Positions 53,677 to 63,680 of a stretch of DNA of 64,000 nt are shown piece after piece. The stretch is from Ascarosepion bandense (taxonomy: Eukaryota; Mollusca; Cephalopoda; Sepiida; Sepiidae): assembly GCA_037127315.1 (NCBI GenBank), contig JBBBDQ010000231.1, positions 371,001 to 435,000 of the forward strand, given 5' to 3'. The notes beneath the pieces are model-generated. The model searched no databases, was not told the DNA's origin, and saw nothing but the letters and a program-made list of their open reading frames with translations. Positions within the stretch are counted from its first letter, which is position 1; the number at the start of each line of letters is the position of its first letter. Made by a program: the position numbers and the translations under genes.

Positions 53677-53798
53677 CGATGTTGAGGAAGTGTAATGGAT
53701 AAGGGCTGGGAACTGGAAATCGGAGAGCAGATTTAATTCCACTCATGTTCCGTTACGCGCAAATAACATTTAGAAAGGCATGAATCCATCTCCTTCCA
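53677..53798 (+). mobile_element. SINE (family A) joined to 5S head, truncated
   Basis: 'gatgttgaggaagtgtaatg', 'ggaactggaaatcggagag', 'tttaattccactcatg', 'gttacgcgcaaataaca', 'catgaatccatctccttcc' match the first half of the family. It stops at 'cttcc', where a dispersed 190-bp repeat begins. Confidence 0.7.
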
Positions 53799-53988
53799 AA
53801 TTAATCAAATGAAAGATACACAAATTAAAAATACACCAAAATTATTGTTTACTGAATTATATCGTCTATTAGAGGGAAGACCAAACGGCAGCTCGCAAGA
53901 CATATGTGGTCCTTTTTTTCTTTTAAAATGCTGCTCGGGAAAATATGTTGGCTAAGCTCTTTTTTTTTCATGACAGTAAATACAAAAG
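53796..53988. repeat. Dispersed ~190-bp repeat D2, copy 1
   Basis: From 'ccaaattaatcaaatgaaag' to 'cagtaaatacaaaag'; recurs in the same orientation at 56231-56421 with about 95% agreement by eye. Confidence 0.9.
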
Positions 53989-54246
53989 TTATGGGAATAA
54001 TTAGCTTAATTTGTACAATTGTACAAATAAACATCATTACTATTTGAAAAAATTCTCAATCTAAAAATGCTTCTGGCTTTAGTAAAATGTTGATAAACCG
54101 TCAAAAACAATTCAACCAATCCCGACCTAGGCAGGTTGATATTAATTTCGCTGTTTAACCAGAAAAGAGAAAATTTGCGTCAGCGCAAATCAAGTAAAAG
54201 AACGTTTATAGTAAAAAAAAAAAAAGTGATGTCGAGTTAAACACTA

Positions 54247-54528
54247 TGTGCGTTGTGGTGCAGTGGATATCGGTTCGGAAAAAGAAATAGTAAAGCCTGG
54301 ATCGAATTCCAGTTGCATTCACTCTTAGGAACAGTATTAAACCGCCGTTTCTCCCTACATCTATAGGTTAAATAGCAGGACAGATTGAGCTTTTTAGCCT
54401 TTGTTGGCAACCAGTTTACCAAAGAAAGTAATGGCAACCCACTGCGGTAAAACTTTCTGCCCAGATAGTCATGTCTCTTTCAAAACATGATCGCCAAAAG
54501 TGTGTATTACACATGACACTTAACTCAT
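54247..54528 (+). mobile_element. tRNA-derived SINE (family A), near full length
   Basis: Head 'gttgtggtgcagtggatatc', B-box region 'gatcgaattccag', body 'tataggttaaatagcagga', 'tttaccaaagaaagtaatgg', 3' 'tgatcgccaaaagtgtgtat', 'cttaactca'. A few small deletions. Confidence 0.9.
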
Positions 54529-54529
54529 T

Positions 54530-56230
54530 TATTAGTAAGTAAACTTTTGCTGTGTGCGATTCACGCCAGGGAATTTTTGTTTTTGTATTATCACATTTAT
54601 TATCAGTTCTTGCACATTGTGATAATAGAAGATCTGCCAAGAATGCTAAAATGTTGTACGCATAAAGAAACCCGTTGAAAGTACCAAGACCGTCTATCCA
54701 GGCACTTTAAACTGTAAAATCTCAGCGTTTCTAACATTTTAAATGTTTTCTACCAGTTCACAATTATAAACGACGTTCCTATACAAAATTCTATCGACAA
54801 AAAGCATTATTTTAATCTAACGAAGGGTCGAAAGTTAAAACGCGTCGTCAAACATTTAATTTTTTCTTACTTTGATATGAATTTGTCCCCAATATTAGAT
54901 GTTTAAGAAGTAGGGAATGAAGGGAGCGTCGGCCGTGCTGCCTAAATAGCTTTGTGCCGAACAACCGATCTCACCACAATTGAAAAGAATCATAAGCTTG
55001 AACAAAAGATAAAATGATCTCGTTTGTATTAATAAGTACAAATTTATTTACAGAGAAGAATGCCGTCAATTTTGTTGTTTTGAAATAACATTTATGCTTG
55101 AAAGTTCTGCATAAAGTTTTTATTTTGAATGTCTGTTTAAAAGTTCAGTTTTCTTAAAGCCAACCAAAATGGATTTCGGACAAAACGACAAGTCTATGTT
55201 TTGCTGTGTGGACAATTGTAATAGGCAGTGTCGTCCCGAGTAAGGATGAAGACGGAAATAATGTCTTTGTTCAACTTCCTTTTTTTTTGCCGACATGTAT
55301 ATGGGGAGAGAGGAGAATCAATTAGTGAGGTGTAAAAGTGAGAGTGAGATAATGCAGGTACTCTAAACTTGGCTCAATCAGACGACTTTTTGTTGTTTAC
55401 GATATTTTTCTTTATTTGTTGACAATTATATGAAGAAAATCAGGGAGAGAAAAAATAAATGCATGTCACCTGGATGAGATGTCCGGTTGATGACTTGTGA
55501 CTTCTTTAATATTCTTTCTTTCTTTCTTTGCTGACATTTCAAGAGAAAGGAAGGGAATCAATGAATGCAGCGCGCAAGTAAAGGAATTAGGATTTTGCCT
55601 GGAGTTGACGTCCGTTTAACGAATCGTTGCTCTCTAAAGAGAAAAAATACACGCGTATTTATGTGTTTGTCGGAAACAATCGGACCAAAATTCAATTTTT
55701 TTCCTCACTTATGATTGGGCAATAAATAAGAGATTGTATCTTATTGTGTTTTCACAAACGTCCGCACATAATAAAATTTAATAAACCAACTGTCTAATGA
55801 AAGTAGTTTTTTTTATTGGTGTCAGTATAAATGTATAAAATTTATTTATTGGATCATGGAAACGTATCGGCGTGTGTATATTCAGGATTCTCTGTGCAAT
55901 CAAAACCCTACTAAATTGAACATTACTACACAAAAAGTCTATTCCTAAGAACCACAAAATCTCCGGAAAAGAGTCTTTTGCTTATGCGTCTTTGAACACG
56001 TAATATCATAGTCTTAAGATTTAATTTTTATCTATCCTCCATATCGTCAGAATATTTAGTTCCTACTTGTTCCTCTTATATTCATAGGACGCTCCTCATT
56101 CAGCAAACCTCCACTTTGAGTAGCTCTGGTATTTTGTTTTGGATGAACTGTAGCCTTGTTTTAATTTTTGAATACATCTGTTTACGTCTTTCTCAATGTA
56201 AAATAGCTTTTATAAAAATAAATTACAAAG
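54530..56230. other. Mostly featureless; possible THAP-like N-terminus
   Basis: AT-rich. At 55170-55242 a short plus-strand frame starts with a good start context ('aaaatgg') and reads M-D-F-G-Q-N-D-K-S-M-F-C-C-V-D-N-C-N-R-Q-C-R-P, then stops. The C-x(4)-C spacing faintly recalls the start of THAP zinc fingers, but the rest of a THAP domain is not readable. Three variants of a 'ttctttgttgac...agaga' theme (about 55290, 55410, 55530) suggest a weak local triplication. Confidence 0.3.
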
Positions 56231-56421
56231 CCAAATTAATCAAATGAAAGATACACAAATTAAAAATACACCAAAGTTATTGTTTACTGAATTATATCGT
56301 CTATTAGAGGAAAAACCAAACGGCAGCTCGCAAGACACATGTGGCCCTTTTTTCTTTTAAAATGCTGCTCGCGAAAATATGTTGACTAAGCTCTTTTTTT
56401 TCATGACAGTAAATACAAAAG
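56231..56421. repeat. Dispersed ~190-bp repeat D2, copy 2
   Basis: Direct repeat of 53796-53988, 2435 bp downstream. Confidence 0.9.
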
Positions 56422-56573
56422 ATAAATGATTAATATTTGAAGGATTATAATTATTCATTGGGTATGAATTCAGACGCCATTAAATTAAAATGTATTTTAA
56501 CGTATACGTAACAAAAACATATGTGCAAATTTTGTTTGCGGCTCTCAACCATCTCAAATTTATCGTATTCAGT

Positions 56574-56718
56574 CAGTTTAGTGCCATACGTGATATACGC
56601 TTGGGCGATCATGTCTTGAAAGGGACATAACTGACTGGACAGAAGTCTATATCCCGCAGTAGGTTGCCATTAATTTCTACGGTAGACTCTTTGTCAACCA
56701 AGGCTATAGAAAACAGTC
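56574..56718 (-). mobile_element. SINE (family A), 3' half, split by a LINE
   Basis: Minus strand reads 'ctatagccttggttgac', 'agtctaccgtag', 'aatggcaacctactgcggg', 'catgatcgcccaagcg'. The other half of this SINE lies at 57266-57430. Confidence 0.85.
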
Positions 56719-56800
56719 TTCTTCTTCTTCTTCTTCTTCTTCTTCTTCTTCTTCTTCTTCTTCTTCTTCTTCTTCTTCTTCTTCTTCTTCTTCTTCTTCC
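56718..56800. repeat. (CTT)n microsatellite, LINE tail
   Basis: About 27 CTT triplets, the complement of the (GAA)n LINE tail. The long Arg-run and Leu-run frames across it are artefacts. Confidence 0.95.
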
Positions 56801-57266
56801 ATGTTCCTTGCTTTCTCCTGTTACAACACGCAACTCCCGTTCTGTCATTCTCCTGTCCAGGCCCTTCAAAGAGGTTATTCGCTCTTTTATCCTGTCTCTT
56901 TTCTCCTCTTTCTGGCCTGTTAGTCTCAGTTTCTGTAAGACCTTTATCCCCATTGCATGTCCCAGGAACTTTAGCTGTCTCTTCATGATGCTTAGTAATA
57001 ATTTCTTTTTCGTTTCTATCCTTTTCAAAACCTCATCATTGCTCACATGCTCGATCCCTGATATCCGAAGCATCCTTCTCTAGAACCACATTTCACTTGA
57101 TTGAAATTTTTTCTTTCATCTTTGATGATATTGTCCAACATTCACTGCCATATTGAAGAACTGACATCACATAGCAATCCAGTACTCTTTTCTTTGTTTC
57201 TAGCGAAATTTCTCTGTCTCTTAATACTCTACTCAGCTTCTGGAACGTCTCTTTTGCCAACCTAAT
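56718..57266 (-). mobile_element. 5'-truncated RTE-like LINE inserted into a SINE
   Basis: Minus-strand frame (57073-56609) carries M-L-R-I-S-G-I-E-H-V-S-N-D-E-V-L, then K-R-Q-L-K-F-L-G-H, L-T-G-Q, R-I-T-S-L-K-G-L-D, then a (GAA)n tail seen on the plus strand as (CTT)n at 56718-56800. It begins just downstream of the RT. The tail is unusually long (about 27 triplets) compared with the 9.9 and 53.3 kb copies. The SINE is interrupted precisely here. Confidence 0.85.
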
Positions 57267-57430
57267 TCACCCTGTTATTTAGCCCATAACTGGAGGGAAG
57301 AGACGGATTAATACCTTTTTTCAAGGGTATTTGCGCGCATAAATGACGGCAAGGAAGTCCACTGGAATTTGAATTCGGCCTCTGATTTCTTGTTCCAAGA
57401 TGAGATCCATTGCGCCAAAACGTACATCCG
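57266..57430 (-). mobile_element. SINE (family A), 5' half, split by a LINE
   Basis: Minus strand reads, from the head, a worn A-box, 'gaattcaaattccagtgg', 'ccgtctcttccctccag', 'ttatgggctaaataacagg', and stops where the LINE begins. Together with 56574-56718 it makes one SINE. Confidence 0.85.
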
Positions 57431-58480
57431 TTTTACGTTAAGTAATTTTGGACAACTCAGGTTAATAACAATAGACCAAGTTCCCACGTGAGGGATTTTT
57501 TAACGGTTTCTGTATTTTTATCCCATGTTGTGTGCGATCTTTGACAAAACAAGGAAATGCTGTGACGACGTTGTTTGAAACTGCGACACGCTGTGCTACG
57601 CTGTGAAGACTTAAAGATGAAGACACAAAGAAGACATGACCGAAAAATCTAATACAATAATTTTCAGCTTATGAATCGAAGTGTTCGTCAAAGTGTTCAA
57701 GTGCTTGATATGTTACCTCTAATCAGATTCCTATATTGAGCTAGTCCTCACTAGCCGCCTTTGCCAATAGGTTTCATTGATTGAGGGAGTAGTTTTTAAA
57801 GAGGTGGTCATCGAGATATGGGTTATTACAAACAAGAACATATGTTGCATTACGAGAATAATCCTTCATTATTTATAACTGAAAATTGTATTATTAATAT
57901 TTTGGAGAATAACAATGATTTCTCTTCCTATTTTTCCGCTACATAGTGGAAAAAGATGGATTCATACTTTTCCCATGTTAATGTAACGTACTCGATTTGA
58001 ATTCGAACTCGCCTAGCCATTTTCTCATTTAGATGCGCTATCAATTACATCATGAATCTTGTTGACAGGAATTAGCAACGAACCCATCAGGACAACAAAT
58101 ACACTTGTCGACTCTTAACGCGAGTTCAAGCAGTCCGAATCTTTTTTTTCCCAGATTGCTTAACTCATCTATAATCTGGTAGAAAATGTAATATTTTTGA
58201 ACGATTGAAAATGGTTTCTTTTCGGCCCCGAAACATTTATCGGAATTAAAAGAAGTGATTATATCATCACCAGTCATCCAGTGCCTTTACACCATCTCTG
58301 TGCAAGACACTGACATAAGCACGCAAGTCTTTCTTCCCTGACTTAATATTTCAGGTTTTAATTTCACAAGACACATATCTCGCACATGAAAAATCTTGGG
58401 TGATATATCCTTCTTTTAAAAAGAACATAAGAAAAATAAAAGAACATGAAACATTTATCTGATCACGTACCCAAAAAAAG
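57431..58480. other. No recognisable feature
   Basis: AT-rich; one 75-codon minus-strand ORF (58050-58277) with some charged, protein-like content (D-K-C-F-G-A-E-K-K-P-F) but no family. Confidence 0.35.
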
Positions 58481-58781
58481 TGACCATACACACAGAAAGT
58501 AAATAAACAATCGGGTATTTTTCCCCAACTGAGTATTTTTCAAAGGACAAAAAGAAAAATAGTTTCCTTTGAACGTTTAAGGTTATTAGATAAAACACGT
58601 TACAGAAGCATACAAATGTAGATATACAGTAATGAAAAAACAAAATGAGAAGACCATTAGCGTGACTGTTTGGTCCGGCTGTTATAGATATCTGCTAGAA
58701 TAGAATTCTGCTACAAAGAAGAAACTGCTGCTTATTTATAGTTGAAAGTATTAATGTGTGCATTGATAAGTTACCATAACA
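58480..58781 (-). mobile_element. Probable 3' LTR of the Gypsy-type element
   Basis: On the minus strand the integrase stop is followed by a short linker, a purine-rich tract 'agtgggcggg' (58791-58782), then TG at 58781 ('tgttatggtaactt'), a TATA-like 'ctataaataag', and AT-rich sequence. The start by TG after a polypurine tract is as expected for a Gypsy LTR. The end of the LTR is uncertain. Confidence 0.5.
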
Positions 58782-58801
58782 CCCGCCCACTAAGTATCAA
58801 C

Positions 58802-59492
58802 TCATCCTTTAGTATCGAAAATGAGATCCATAACTTCTTTTTCTTCAGAAGGACCGCTGTCAGCATCGTTCGATAGGCGTTTCCTGATTGGGTTGAAATG
58901 ACTTTTGTTGGTAAACTGGCGACCTATAATTATGTAGACCATATTTCCTACTCTTTTCTCGATTGTTCCCATTTCCCAGAAAGATTTATTATCCGGAAAC
59001 ATCCAGAAAAAAAGAAAAAAATTTTCTCTCAGGGTTGGTAACGCGTTGTAGGTACCGTGTTTGTTCGTCCGGGCTTTGTTTGTATGGAAAGTAGCTTGTC
59101 AAACACAGACCTTATTTTACACCAAACATTGCCTCGGCCAGGGGTAATGTTGATGGTGTGTTGACGTTGAACGTGATTCTATATACCTGAAGGAACCGTT
59201 GTTGGGCTTTTTCTGTGGGTGTGCCTCTACCTTGCTTCAGAATTCTTTTCAGCGTGTCAACGAAACACTCGGCCTGCCCGTTAGACCTTGGGTGATATTG
59301 AGCGATCCTAATATGATTGTTCTGGAAGGATTCAGAAAAATCCTTAATATCGCCGGACGTGAATTGTGTCCTATTGTCTGTCACTGAACAACTGACTACG
59401 CATAATCTGGCAAAACTTTTATGTAGGAAATTGGTTGTCACTTCTGTAGAGGATTTCTACCTCTAAGATTTTCGGGCTACTTAGAAAAACTG
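58802..59492 (-). pseudogene. Gypsy-type integrase core and C-terminus
   Basis: Minus strand, from the insertion at about 59492: D-S-F-S-K, then V-T-D-N-R-T-Q-F (second catalytic Asp), H-P-R-S-N-G-Q-A-E (catalytic Glu), Y-R-I-T-F-N-V-N-T-P, A-E-A-M-F-G (open 59441-59112). After a frameshift comes a C-terminal domain with W-E-M-G-T-I-E-K-R-V-G-N-M-V-Y (open 59002-58802). The zinc-binding domain and first catalytic Asp lie at 63.05-63.34 kb, beyond the insertion. Two frame breaks and the insertion make it non-functional. Confidence 0.85.
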
Positions 59493-59535
59493 TCTAATAC
59501 TATCTTCTTCTTCTTCTTCTACTAGGACGTAGACG

Positions 59536-60040
59536 ATGTTGGCTTTCCACGTTTCCCTGGTGGTTCTGAGCACACCTTCTCCTGTTACACCATGCAATCC
59601 TCGTTCCGTCATCCACCTGATTAGGTCCTACAAATATGTTATCCGTTGCTCTCCCTTGTCCCTTTTCCCTTCTATCTGGCCTGTTAGTATCAGATTTTTC
59701 TGGCCCTCCCTCCTCATTGCGTGTCCCAAGAATTCAGCTGTCTCTTCCTGATGCTCAGTATTAATTTCCTTTTTGTTTCCATCATTTCCAAGACCTCATC
59801 ATTGCTCACATGCTTAATCCATGACATTCGCAACATCCTTCTCTAGAACCACATTTCAGTTGCTTCAAGTTTTTTCTTCATCTTTGATGATATTGTCCAG
59901 CATTCACTGCCATATTGAAGGGCGGGCAGCACGTAACAATCCAGTACTCTCTTCCTAGTTTCCAGTGAAATTGTCCTGTTTCTTAATAACTTACTCAATT
60001 TCTGGAATGCTCCCTTCGCCTTGCCAATTCGCCTTGCCAA
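59536..60040 (-). pseudogene. RTE-like LINE C-terminal domain
   Basis: Minus strand 60040-59843: K-A-K-G-A-F-Q-K-L-S-K-L-L-R, D-C-Y-V-L-P-A-L-Q-Y-G-S-E-C-W, E-A-T-E-M-W-F. Continues, frameshifted, through the L-K-F-L-G-type region to the end near 59536, before the (GAA)n tail. Confidence 0.8.
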
Positions 60041-61150
60041 TTCGCCTTCGGATCTCTCTGTCGCACCTTCCGTCTTGTGTTATAACGCTTTCCAGGTATT
60101 TAAATTTTTGTATCTGCTTGATTCGGGTATCCCCGACCTGTATTTGGCATTTTGGGCTGCCCTTTTTACTGATTACCATGCATTCAATTTTCGTGCAGTT
60201 TATTTCTAGTCCTTTCTTGTTACTTTCTTCTGCTACCTTCTGTAAGAGGTCTTGTAGTTTCTTTTATGTGTCTTCTATCAGTACTGTGTCATCTGCGTTC
60301 CTTAGGGTGTTTAAATTGTGGTCTCCAGTTACGAATTCAGGCATAACTTCTAGGGTCCTTTAAAATATTCTCGCTGTACAAGATAAACAGATCCGGTGAA
60401 AAGACACATCCTTGTCTTACGCCCCTTTCAATCTTTGTATATCTACTCAATTCATTACCTGTCCGTATGCAAGCGGTTTGTTGCCAGTAAAGATTCTTTA
60501 TTACTCTCAAGTTTTTCCCCAAAATGTCCAGGCTGCCAAGCATCTCCATCAGTTCTTTGTGGCGTATTTTGTCAAACACCTTCGCTTAATCAATAAAGCA
60601 CTGGTATAAGTCTTTCTTCATTTGTATTGCCCTTTCGGAGAGCATCCTAACCATAAATATGACATTACTTGTTCCCGTGTCTTTAACGAAACCACCCTGT
60701 TCTTGTCCTATCTCAGGCCTGATTCTGCTTCTCGCTCTACTCATCATGATTCGGACGACAGTTTTATTATATGGCTCATTAAACTTATGGTTCTGTGGAA
60801 TTCGCACTCTTTTGCACCTGGCTTCTTAGGTAGTGCCTATGAAGATTGACTTGCTGAGATCTTCTGGTATAACCCCACTATTATATATTTCATTTATTAT
60901 TTCAGTAATTTTTTCTATGCCAAATTCTTCCAGGGCTATCAGCACCTCTATGACTATGCCGTCTGGTCCAGCTGCTTTGTTTCAATTCAGTTTGGCTACT
61001 GCAGATTCCCCCTCAGACTTTAATATTTTCCGGTCCGTCCTCATGTATGCGTATTATTGGTTGCTCTCTCTTGTCGTGAAAAAGAACTTTTATATATTCT
61101 TCCCATCGTTGGAAGTATTTCCTCTTTCTCCAAAATGATTGTTCTAACCT
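60000..61150 (-). pseudogene. RTE-like LINE reverse transcriptase
   Basis: Minus strand: R-A-R-S-R-I-R-P-E-I-G-Q-E-Q-G-G-F and K-D-T-G-T (open 60807-60586), then F-D-K-I-R-H at the motif A end (60579-60337), G-V-R-Q-G-C-V-F-S-P (motif B), and at 60299-60288 a motif C reading N-A-D-D where Tyr normally precedes Ala-Asp-Asp. Both catalytic Asp codons are present. Then K-F-K-Y-L-E-S-V-I-T-Q-D-G (60179-59991) with E where the family has G, and the connection region. Frameshifts separate the blocks. Confidence 0.85.
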
Positions 61151-61539
61151 TAGATTTTATACATCCTTTTGAAGAGCAGGTTTTTGTCATGTCAGTTCTT
61201 TTATTTCCTTATGCATTCCTTTTTAGCCTGTCTACATTTTCTTCTTATTTCCTTGTGTAGTTTCCCTGTACTCCGTTCCATGTTTTGATATAATTTTCTG
61301 CCTTCCTTTGCATCATGTTCAGAATCTCTTCCGTCATCCACTCGTTTTTCTTTCTGCACCTATTTTTCTTTGGGGCAATGTTGTTTGCTGATGTCCATAT
61401 TGCTTCCTTTAGCGTGTCCCATTTTGAGTGTTCTTTCCTAGTTTGTTCTTCGTATTTGGTTTTTCAGGCTATTAGTGTATTCTTTCTGTAGTTTGAGGTC
61501 ATTCACGAGTGCATTAGGTATCTTCAATCTTCCGGAGTT

Positions 61540-62300
61540 TTACCTTTAATTTGCAGATAACTGGGACGTGGTTGCTTCCACAGTCAGCACCTGGATAGGC
61601 TTTGCTTTGAACCACCGCATTTCTGAATCTGCTGCTAATGGTTATGTAGTTTCTATTTGTTTTTTTTTGTGTCACCTTCTTGGCTTCTCTATGTCCATAG
61701 ACGTCGTGGGTGTTTTTGAAACCAGGTGTTAGTTATTACCTGGTCACTTGCCATGCACCATTGCACCCATTTTCTCCTCGTTCGTTGCGGATTCCTAAAC
61801 CAAAGTTTCCAGTTGTCATACCTTCCCTGCCCTTGCCTACTTTGCCATTCAAATCTCCCATGATGATCCTGATTTCTTGGCTTTTACATTGAGCCTTGGT
61901 CTTCTTTAGAGTGGAGTAAAAAGTTTGTATTTTTTGCTCGGTGCTTTGTGTTGTTGGTGCATATATGACTACAATTGCTATGTTGAACGGTCTCCCTTTC
62001 AGTTTGACTAGGAGAACTCTTTCGGAGAACTGGCATTATCCCAAAACACATTTCTTCATTTCTTTGTTCAGTATTAAGCCGAATAATTTTTCATTATTTT
62101 TGCCTCAGGCGTATATTATTATATGGTTGTCGCTGTTGAAGTTGCCATTATTTGGCCATCTGGTTTCGTATATTCCCAAAATATTGATTTTTAGTCTGTT
62201 CATTTCCTGCTTGACATTCTCTAGTTGTCCGCAGCTGTTTAACGTCCTGGCGTTCCATGTCCCCAAGGTAATCCTTTCTTTGTTGAACACAGTCGCAGGG
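61540..62300 (-). pseudogene. RTE-like LINE AP endonuclease
   Basis: Minus strand, N-terminal block I-T-L-G-T-W-N-A-R-T-L (open 62290-62105; family normally T-W-N-V-R-T-L) then I-L-G-I-Y-E-T-R-W, where the E of E-T-R-W is a metal-binding residue. The C-terminal end shows A-D-C-G-S-N-H-V-P-V at about 61590 (S-D-H is usual; the Asp of S-D-H is Asn here). This enzyme nicks the target for insertion. The middle part is frameshifted. Confidence 0.8.
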
Positions 62301-62690
62301 TAACGGTTCAGAGAGACCAGTTGCTTATGCCGTTCCTTCCCGAGCGAGAGACATATTTTGGGAAAAACTTCCCCTTTACGCTGTTGTTGCTAACAGTCGC
62401 CGGATGATGGTCAGGTGACACCTGTTGTCCATGTCGATCCATACCGGGCGAGGAATTGCTCTCTATGAGCAACCCCCTTCACGCCGTTAGGTTTAATATG
62501 TATTCGTTGTATAGCCATGATTTAACGCAGGATAGATAGACAGTGGAGTGGTATCCTGTTGCGTTCTCCACGGTGATTTATTGAGACACCAACCCTAGTT
62601 AGCTGGCCGTTGACTCATTAAGAGCTAATCCGCCCTTTGTAGGTTTTTTCTTTATCCTACCAGGTTGCGAACATACCGTATATAAAAAAA

Positions 62691-63012
62691 AGAAAAAGAG
62701 AAGAGGGGTGGAAGAAAGAACAAATATTAAAATATTAAGTATATACTTAGTATAAGTTCAGAGAAGAAGTCTTATAAAAAAAGTCAATTCCCCTAGTTAG
62801 GAGTAACTAGCAAAATAGCATAAAATACCCAGTAAACAGAAGCTATTTTCTTTGAAATGTTGTCCTTTCTCACAGAGAACTTCCGTTTTTATTTGGATGT
62901 TTTCAGCAATGCATGTTCTTTTTGCAATACCATGTGATCGAAGGAGATGGGGAACACCCATATGAATTATATTGCTGTTTAATATCTTACAATACAAAAA
63001 TCATATAGGAGA
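62691..63012. other. Unassigned part of the insertion
   Basis: AT-rich sequence between the likely LINE 5' end and the Gypsy junction; may be more LINE 5' UTR or a separate insert. Confidence 0.4.
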
Positions 63013-63056
63013 CTTCGTCTAGCGGGCCCGCAAAAACCGTCTAGCGGGCCCGCAAA
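63013..63056. repeat. Tandem 21-22 bp duplication at the insertion edge
   Basis: 'cgtctagcgggcccgcaaaa' occurs twice in direct tandem at about 63017 and 63039. The inner copy belongs to the Gypsy A-G-P-L-D coding block, so the outer copy may be a footprint of the insertion. Confidence 0.85.
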
Positions 63057-63345
63057 ATCTATATGAATTCGAGACCATGGTCGATCCATTTTGGGCCCAA
63101 GGACTATATTTGAGTGGAGGTGCATTAGCTACCAAAGCAGACGGTTGACAAGATTTTACGAAGTTATTGATATCCTTATCCATGTTCGGCCAATGTACAT
63201 AAATGCGCATAAGGCTTTTCATTTTTGTAATCCCTGGGTGGCCGGCATAGAAATCTTTCAGAATGTGTCTTTGTAGTGTTATGGGAATGACGAATCTCTC
63301 ACCATATAGCAGTACTTCGTCGCATAACGTAAACATATCAAGAAT
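63040..63345 (-). pseudogene. Gypsy-type integrase zinc-binding domain and first catalytic Asp
   Basis: Minus strand: V-L-L-Y-G-E-R-F-V-I-P, H-I-L-K-D-F-Y-A-G-H-P-G-I-T-K-M-K-S-L, W-P-N-M-D-K-D-I, then C-Q-P-S, giving the H-H-C part of the HHCC finger (final Cys replaced by Ser). In another frame it continues R-P-W-S-R-I-H-I-D-F-A-G-P-L-D-G, which carries the first catalytic Asp (H-I-D-F). The coding is cut there by the insertion that reaches 59492. Confidence 0.85.
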
Positions 63346-63680
63346 TTTTGGTTTGGTTTGCCTGAACTCATCGTTTGGCGCCTGTTGTTTTATCTGATCG
63401 AGAGTTACAGGAAGGTTCTCTTACTTTTTCAAGATTTTTGAAAAATGAATTAATTCAATTTCTCTATCCAGTCGGTGTCGAATAAATTTTCTGTATTCTT
63501 TAAAACGAACGTTTTTAGTTTTAACGTCCTTCCTTGAAAACTGACATTAGTGATAAGTTATCCCTTAAATTTGATTTTCTTCCCTGTCATAGACCTGACC
63601 ATTTTATTTGGATCTGTATTTGCACATATTTCCTAATGTTTAACTCGTCTTGTTTGTTGATTTTGTGTTTTTACGCAGTT
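63346..63680 (-). other. Gag-to-integrase junction (pol deleted)
   Basis: About 335 bp between the gag knuckles and the integrase. A short protein-like block (R-H-R-L-D-R-E-I-E-L-I-H-F) and D-Q-I-K-Q-Q-A-P-N-D-E-F resemble the linker just before integrase. Protease, RT and RNase H motifs are absent. Confidence 0.55.

Larger units (their letters stand above)
59493..62690 (-). mobile_element. Nearly full-length RTE-like LINE inserted in Gypsy
   Basis: About 3.2 kb, the longest element here. Minus-strand order: probable 5' UTR (to about 62300), AP endonuclease, RT, C-terminal domain, then a short (GAA)n tail at the plus-strand (CTT)n of 59503-59520. It interrupts the Gypsy integrase between the A-G-P and D-S-F-S-K blocks. 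Multiple frame breaks and a changed RT residue make it inactive, but it is the reference for recognising the other RTE copies here (9.6, 23.1, 34.4, 36.7, 44.8, 53.2, 56.7 kb). Confidence 0.85.

Noticed and set aside
18850..54528. True tRNA genes at the family A SINE heads
   Set aside because: A- and B-box-like words are present, but there is no cloverleaf with acceptor stem or anticodon loop that I could fold, and the heads are followed by a shared SINE body.
56609..57083. Poly-Arg and poly-Leu proteins on the two strands
   Set aside because: Translation of the (GAA)/(CTT)n LINE tail; only the upstream LINE block is real coding ancestry.
59965..62303. Plus-strand ORFs over the RTE LINE (for example 132 and 120 codons)
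   Set aside because: Antisense shadows of the minus-strand LINE, which carries the recognisable EN and RT motifs.
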